A stretch of DNA of 9,329 nucleotides from Desulfobacteraceae bacterium (GTDB taxonomy: Bacteria > Desulfobacterota > Desulfobacteria > Desulfobacterales > Desulfosalsimonadaceae): positions 1 through 9,329 of the forward strand of contig JAABTZ010000082.1 in NCBI GenBank assembly GCA_011389605.1. Direction: 5' to 3'. A program made the translations under genes and the position numbers. Position 1 is the first letter of the stretch, and each line of letters starts with the position of its first letter. The notes beneath the pieces are model-generated. The model was not told the DNA's origin. It saw only the letters and a program-made list of their open reading frames with translations, and searched no databases. This document shows positions 5,779 to 9,329 of this stretch, piece by piece.

Positions 5779-7286
5779 TTTTTCTCCTTTATGCCGAGAC
5801 AGGCCATGAGTGCGGCAATGTCTGCGTGGGCCTCAAAATGTTGTGCCAGCAGATCGTATTGAAGATCCCTGGCCGCAGGCCCCTGCAGGCCTGAAACCCG
5901 GACTCCGTGTATGCCGACATGGGCCAGCCATTTTTCAAGGATCTGCGGCCGGTCAAACAGGCCGTGCATGTATGTGCCCATGACCCGGTTGTCTGCGCTC
6001 ACGCACCCTTCTGCAAAATCGCAGGCCCGGCTGTTTTGCTCTGTTACGTGAAACAGGGACGTGCCTTGTTCTGATCTTGTCTGTCCCATGTGGATCTCAT
6101 AACCCGTGCCCTCGGTTTCACCCCAGAAAAACCGGGCCAGGGTGGTGGTTTTGGGGGCGGCCAGAACGGTTTCAACAGGCAAAAGGCCAAGGCCATGGGT
6201 GTTGCCGGGCTCGCCTTCCAGCCCGTCAGGATCATGAACGCTTTTTCCCAGGATCTGATATCCGCCGCAGATGCCCAGAACATGCCCCCCGTTGCGGTGA
6301 TAGGCCTGAATGGCTTGCGCCCATCCGGTTTTGTGCAGCCATTGCAGATCCGCACGGGTGTTTTTGGTGCCCGGCAGGATAATGGCGGAAAAATGCGATA
6401 AATCCCCGGGCTGTTCCATGAAATGCACGGACAGGCCCTCTGCGGCATCCAGGGGATCAAAGTCGGTGAAGTTGGAAATTCTCGGTAGCCGGACCACTGC
6501 CGCGGCCGGGCCGGAAACCGTTGCACCGGCAGTGGTGGCGGATTTTTCAATGGATACCGCATCTTCGGCCTCGATCCGGATGTGATCAAACCAGGGTATC
6601 ACTCCGAAGGCGGATTTTCGGGATTTCTGTTCAAGCCATGTCAAACCGTCTGAAAACAAATTCGGATCTCCCCGGAACCGGTTGATCATAAAGCCGGCAA
6701 TCCGGTCGGAAAAATGCTGCGGCAGGCATTGGAGGGTGCCGATGATCTGGGCAAACACACCACCCTTGTGGATGTCTGCCACCAGTACCACGGGCGCATC
6801 CGCGTATTCGGCCATGGGCAGATTCACAAAATCCCGGTCCATGAGGTTGACCTCGGCACATGAGCCGGCGCCTTCCATGATCACGGCATCGCATCGGGTT
6901 CGCAGCCGGTCAAGGGCTGCGGCCGCTGTTTTGAAAAGCGCGTTTTTTTCCCTGTAATACTGCGCCGCCTGCTGGTGGCCGGTGGCCTTTCCCATGACAA
7001 CCACCTGGGAGCCGTTGTCGCCTGCGGGCTTTAACAGCACCGGGTTCATGTCCACATGGGGGGCGGTTTTGGCCGCCTCTGCCTGTACGATCTGGGCCCG
7101 GCCCATTTCCAGGCCTTCCGGGGTGACCCCGGAGTTGTTGGACATGTTCTGGGCCTTAAAGGGCATCACCTGCAAACCCCGGTTTGCAAGCACCCGGCAC
7201 ATGGCTGCGGCCAGCACGCTTTTGCCCACCTCGGAGCCGGTGCCCAGAAAGGCCAGGCAGGGGGCGGATTTTGTTTTCTTTGTCAT
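5775..7286 (-). CDS. cobQ: Adenosylcobyric acid synthase CobQ/CbiP
   Basis: CobQ is the glutamine- and ATP-dependent amidotransferase that amidates the b, d, e and g carboxylates of adenosylcobyrinic acid a,c-diamide in the cytoplasm. The 503 residues match the normal family length. An N-terminal dethiobiotin-synthetase-like ATPase domain has the P-loop GTGSEVGKS (15-23), AQNMSNNS (45-52), VIMEGAGSCAEVNL (135-148) and ADIHKGGVFAQ (170-180). The C-terminal class I glutaminase-like domain has the nucleophile Cys340 in GICGGYQILG and His441 in GTYMHGLF. All key residues are present and the frame is intact, unlike the two genes after it. It leads the cobQ-cobD-cbiB operon and overlaps cobD by four bases. 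The Shine-Dalgarno GAGG (about 9 bases before the ATG) and the upstream leader come from a dispersed repeat (7287-7370). I see no cobalamin riboswitch in the 488 bases ahead of it. Confidence 0.95.
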   Translation of the reverse strand: MTKKTKSAPCLAFLGTGSEVGKSVLAAAMCRVLANRGLQVMPFKAQNMSNNSGVTPEGLEMGRAQIVQAEAAKTAPHVDMNPVLLKPAGDNGSQVVVMGKATGHQQAAQYYREKNALFKTAAAALDRLRTRCDAVIMEGAGSCAEVNLMDRDFVNLPMAEYADAPVVLVADIHKGGVFAQIIGTLQCLPQHFSDRIAGFMINRFRGDPNLFSDGLTWLEQKSRKSAFGVIPWFDHIRIEAEDAVSIEKSATTAGATVSGPAAAVVRLPRISNFTDFDPLDAAEGLSVHFMEQPGDLSHFSAIILPGTKNTRADLQWLHKTGWAQAIQAYHRNGGHVLGICGGYQILGKSVHDPDGLEGEPGNTHGLGLLPVETVLAAPKTTTLARFFWGETEGTGYEIHMGQTRSEQGTSLFHVTEQNSRACDFAEGCVSADNRVMGTYMHGLFDRPQILEKWLAHVGIHGVRVSGLQGPAARDLQYDLLAQHFEAHADIAALMACLGIKEKK

Positions 7287-7370
7287 TTTTGATGGCCTCG
7301 TAAAAAGTCGGTTTTCAGATGGCGCCGTAAAAAGTTCAAGATCAAGGCTTGCGCGATTTCGAAGAATGCA
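7287..7370 (+). repeat. Dispersed palindromic-repeat family, copy 1 (cobQ leader)
   Basis: This copy begins TTTTGATGGCCTCGTAAAAAGT, has a second similar end GATGGCGCCGTAAAAAGTTC at 7319, and continues to GAAGAATGCA. Positions 7319-7372 match 7614-7667 with about 7 differences in 54 bases. Positions 7287-7357 match the reverse complement of 9257-9327. It directly abuts the cobQ start and supplies its Shine-Dalgarno. No gene is seen in it. Confidence 0.82.
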
Positions 7371-7382
7371 GCGGGAAAAGAG

Positions 7383-7601
7383 GGGACGCCCTTTATATTT
7401 TTACATTTAATAAACGCGGCAGGTCCAAACCATAGAAAAGCGTCGCGATCCTGATCGTCACGGAATATTTCAGCGCGCTCGATTCCTCATGAAATGATGT
7501 GGTGCACCGCCCCCGGCGCATCTATTCTGGCTTGTCTCGGCATGCATTTTCTTTAGCATGCCGGATTTGAACGGTAAACATAAATATATAAAGGGCGTCC
7601 C
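7383..7601 (-). mobile_element. MITE-like non-autonomous derivative of the RAYT element
   Basis: This 219-base element has the same 16-base terminal repeats as the RAYT element, perfect at 7383-7398 and 7586-7601. Its left 50 bases match 1569-1618, and 7434-7603 match 2492-2661 without any indel, so it equals the parent minus about 870 internal bases (roughly 1619-2491). On the minus strand it keeps the first codons of the transposase (MPRQARIDAPGAVHHII), which then hit a TGA where the parent has Ala-Arg. It cannot make a transposase. It keeps the subterminal hairpin (7538-7563) with perfect arms, which suggests it could be mobilised in trans by a RAYT. Confidence 0.87.
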
Positions 7602-7613
7602 TTTTCTTCCTTA

Positions 7614-7738
7614 GACGGCTTTGTAAAAAGTTCAAGATCAAGGCTTACGCAATTTTGAAGAATGCAGGGTACTTAACCGTATGTGAAATTCTGAAAAATC
7701 GCACGTAACGCAGATATTGGATTTTTTACGAAGTCGTC
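7614..7738. repeat. Dispersed palindromic-repeat family, copy 2 (complete imperfect palindrome)
   Basis: This 125-base unit starts GACGGCTTTGTAAAAAGTTC and ends in a sequence whose reverse complement starts GACGACTTCGTAAAAAATCC. The two arms (about 50 bases each) form an imperfect inverted repeat that could fold into a long hairpin. The left arm matches copy 1. It lies 36 bases beyond the 3' end of the crotonase gene and could act as a transcription barrier. No coding potential is seen. Confidence 0.75.
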
Positions 7739-7774
7739 AGGATTGTGCCCACGGATTTATGGGGACAAGACAGA

Positions 7775-8554
7775 TCAGCGGTTTTTCCATTCCACCGGGG
7801 GTTGTTTGTCAACAAATGCCCGAATGCCGTTTTGTGCATCCTCGGCCATACAGTTCATGACAATGGTGTGCTTGGCAAAATCAAGCGCCTTGTCATCTTC
7901 CTGATCCACCTGGGAATAAAAGCCCTGTTTTCCGATGCTTAAAGTAAACCGGCTTGCTTCTGCAATTTGGGCCGCCAGCTTTTCCGTTTCCTGATCCAGT
8001 TGGCTTAAAGGCACCACCCGATTGACCAGCCCGAGCTGTTTGGCTTCTTCGGCCGGGAAATAACGGCCTGTCAGCAGCATCTCCATGGCGGCCTTTCTCC
8101 CGATGGCCCGGGAAACGGCAACCGCCGGTGTCGTACAGAAAAGACCGATTTTTACGCCGGGCGTGGCAAAGCTTGCATCTTCGCTGGCGATGACCATATC
8201 ACACCAGGCTGCCAGCTGGCATCCGGCCGCAGTGGCGATGCCCTGAACCTGCGCGATCACAGGCTGCGGCAGATCATGGATCAACTGCATCATCCGGGTG
8301 CACTCATCAAAAGTCCATTTGTACGATTTTACGCCCGCGTTTTGCAGTTCAGGCAAATAATGGCCGGCACAGAAATTTTTGCCTTCGGCCCGGATAATGA
8401 CGACTTTTACGGATTCATCTGCAGAGACCTGCCCAAGGGCGTGGATGATTTCCTGGATCATTTGCCCGGACAGCGCATTGATCTTTTCCGGGTTGGCCAG
8501 GGTCAGAATCCCAACGGCATCCTTTTTACTAAAACGGATCTTTTCGTAGTTCAT
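7775..8554 (-). CDS. Crotonase (enoyl-CoA hydratase/isomerase) family protein, ECHDC3-like
   Basis: This 259-residue protein has the crotonase fold. The oxyanion-hole loops are NFCAGHYL (60-67) and GIATAAGCQLAAWCDM (105-120), followed by SFATPGVKIGLFCTTPAVAV (128-147), RKAAMEMLLTGR (153-164) and A..LGLVNRVVP. The IGLFCTTP region and overall pattern are closest, in my memory, to ECHDC3-type members. The two glutamates used by classical enoyl-CoA hydratase (in GCEL and PEI) are replaced by Gln113 and Gly133, so simple hydratase activity is unlikely; the CoA-thioester substrate is unknown. The start is supported by AAAGGAGA before the ATG, and a good sigma70-type promoter lies at 8596-8624. It is transcribed towards the repeats ahead of cobQ, 488 bases away, so it is probably its own transcription unit. 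The frame is intact. Confidence 0.88.
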   Translation of the reverse strand: MNYEKIRFSKKDAVGILTLANPEKINALSGQMIQEIIHALGQVSADESVKVVIIRAEGKNFCAGHYLPELQNAGVKSYKWTFDECTRMMQLIHDLPQPVIAQVQGIATAAGCQLAAWCDMVIASEDASFATPGVKIGLFCTTPAVAVSRAIGRKAAMEMLLTGRYFPAEEAKQLGLVNRVVPLSQLDQETEKLAAQIAEASRFTLSIGKQGFYSQVDQEDDKALDFAKHTIVMNCMAEDAQNGIRAFVDKQPPVEWKNR

Positions 8555-8595
8555 AACAGGTCTCCTTTGTTCAGGTTTAAATGCCTTCTTCCATG

Positions 8596-8624
8596 TTTAT
8601 ATTACATGCGTACGCAAATGGCAA
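8596..8624 (-). promoter_or_regulatory. Sigma70-type promoter of the crotonase gene, with a palindrome in the spacer
   Basis: On the minus strand, TTGCCA (8619-8624) and TATAAA (8596-8601) are separated by exactly 17 bases; each matches the consensus at 5 of 6 positions. The start codon at 8554 is about 40 bases downstream, leaving room for the AAAGGAGA site. The spacer contains the perfect 10-base palindrome TGCGTACGCA (8607-8616), a possible operator. No transcription data are available. Confidence 0.55.
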
Positions 8625-8684
8625 CCTGCGGTGGAAAAAACGCATCACCTCCCTGCATTTCAGAATCCAGCTTTGGTGTAAAGT

Positions 8685-9272
8685 TTGTATCGCCCCTTTG
8701 ACTTGTATGCGGTTCAAAGCCGGGGCAAAAGTGCCCGCTTTGAAAATGAGGAAACCCGTGCATGGTTGATCATGAACGGATTTTCAGCAAAGCTTTCCTG
8801 CCTCGGGGAGATCCTGATGTTTAAGGGCGGGGGGTGTTTGCTATGGACGGCTAAAAATCCGGCCCAGGTCTCTGCTCTAACCCTGTTTGGTTTGGATGAT
8901 ATGATGGTACGCTACGCCAGCTATGAAACGCTATCCGAGATTATCCCTCACCGTTTCACCTATCCAAGGCCTGCATTAAAAGAGATGTTCTCCCGGCTTG
9001 TTTTCAATATTCTGTGCGGTAACACGGATGATCATGCGCGCAGCCATGCGGTCTTTTGGGATGGTTACGCACTGACACTGACACCTGCTTATGATATTTG
9101 TCCTCAGGGCCGCACAGGTAATGAGGCTTCCCAGGCAATGCTCATATATGGGAATAACAATCCGAGCAGGCTAAAGACATGTCTGAAGGCTGCACACAAT
9201 TTCCTTCTTTCCGGGAAGGACGCCCGCAAAATATTCCATAGCCTTATTGCCGCCATATCGCGCAAGCCTTGA
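8685..9272 (+). pseudogene. Decayed HipA-family toxin relative
   Basis: The C-terminal half of this 195-residue frame is clearly a HipA kinase of a different subfamily from the gene at the left edge. ALTLFGLDDMMVRYASYETL (about 64-83) leads to SRLVFNILCGNTDDHARSH, with catalytic Asp115, and to LTLTPAYDICPQ, with metal Asp137. The metal-ligand asparagine normally following DDHAR is Ser120, so the kinase may be impaired. The first 60 residues do not form a proper HipA N-domain. A short piece, ARFENEETRAWL, resembles the N-domain, and other scraps in the next frame (8581-8700) may be N-terminal remains, suggesting several indels. No Shine-Dalgarno or antitoxin gene is seen upstream. The last codons and the stop (9257-9272) are supplied by a dispersed repeat, so the native C-terminus is gone too. 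It is best read as a relic. Confidence 0.72.
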
Positions 9273-9327
9273 TGTTGAATTTTTTACAAAGCCGTCTAAA
9301 AGAGACTTTTTACGGGAGCATCAAAAT
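9257..9327 (-). repeat. Dispersed palindromic-repeat family, copy 3 (inverted)
   Basis: The reverse complement of this stretch reads TTTTGATGCTCCCGTAAAAAG, then a second end GACGGCTTTGTAAAAAATTC, then ATCAAGGCTTGCGCGAT. It matches copy 1 (7287-7357) over its whole length, including the double end, but lies in the opposite orientation. The stop codon of the HipA relic (9270-9272) is inside it. The copy may extend beyond the window. Confidence 0.8.
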
Positions 9328-9329
9328 TG

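Noticed and set aside
6044..6589. 181-codon minus-strand open frame inside cobQ
   Set aside because: It is a different frame of the intact cobQ gene, with proline- and arginine-rich composition typical of a GC-rich shadow.
7739..7774. Intrinsic terminator after the crotonase gene
   Set aside because: A weak bulged stem (TGTCCC with GGGCACA) has no following T-run; the palindromic repeat nearby is a better candidate but is unproven.
7287..7774. Cobalamin riboswitch ahead of cobQ
   Set aside because: No B12-box-like sequence was found by eye; the stretch is fully explained by repeats and the MITE.
8276..8701. Plus-strand open frame across the crotonase promoter
   Set aside because: It is antisense to the crotonase and runs through the intergenic region with no motif.

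Overview
The window looks like accessory or scarred chromosome from an anaerobic bacterium, most likely a Desulfobacterota sulfate reducer (Desulfobacterales-like). This is inference from the style of the genes, the moderately high GC content, the cobalamin operon, and a RAYT-type transposase with a C-terminal DnaA-like helix-turn-helix domain. No rRNA, tRNA or other lineage marker is present to prove it.

Layout. Positions 1-740 (+) hold the kinase part of a HipA toxin that runs in from the left edge. Positions 783-1109 (-) encode a small exported protein, and 1162-1560 (-) the last third of a NarK-type nitrate/nitrite transporter. That transporter is cut off exactly where a RAYT (Y1/HUH transposase) element begins (1570-2659). 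To the right of the element, on the minus strand, lie an ADP-ribosylglycohydrolase-like protein (2728-3624), an unlisted 58-residue membrane-anchored cysteine-rich protein (3645-3821), and a translationally coupled cobalamin-assembly operon, cobQ-cobD-cbiB (7286 down to 3880). Positions 7287-7774 carry no gene: they hold an internally deleted, MITE-like derivative of the RAYT element (7383-7601) between copies of a second palindromic repeat family. Then come a crotonase-family protein (7775-8554, -) with a good sigma70-type promoter, and a decayed HipA relative of a different subfamily (8685-9272, +) whose 3' end runs into an inverted copy of the second repeat.

How the genes fit together. CobQ amidates the corrin ring, CobD makes the aminopropanol phosphate arm, and CbiB joins the arm to cobyric acid, so the three genes form one coherent module. 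Two of them are damaged: cobD has a one-base frameshift just after its conserved HGGN start, and cbiB loses family similarity near residue 230. The RAYT gene also carries a one-base frameshift that detaches its helix-turn-helix tail, narK is truncated, and the right HipA is a relic. Four or five damaged genes in 9 kb fits either a decaying, repeat-riddled locus or a draft assembly with indel errors; the sequence alone cannot separate these.

I see no convincing new defence or biosynthetic system. The most informative points are the RAYT element with its non-autonomous derivative (colinear apart from one deletion), the reconstructable frameshifts, and the small cysteine-rich gene beside an ADP-ribosylglycohydrolase whose metal site looks degenerate.
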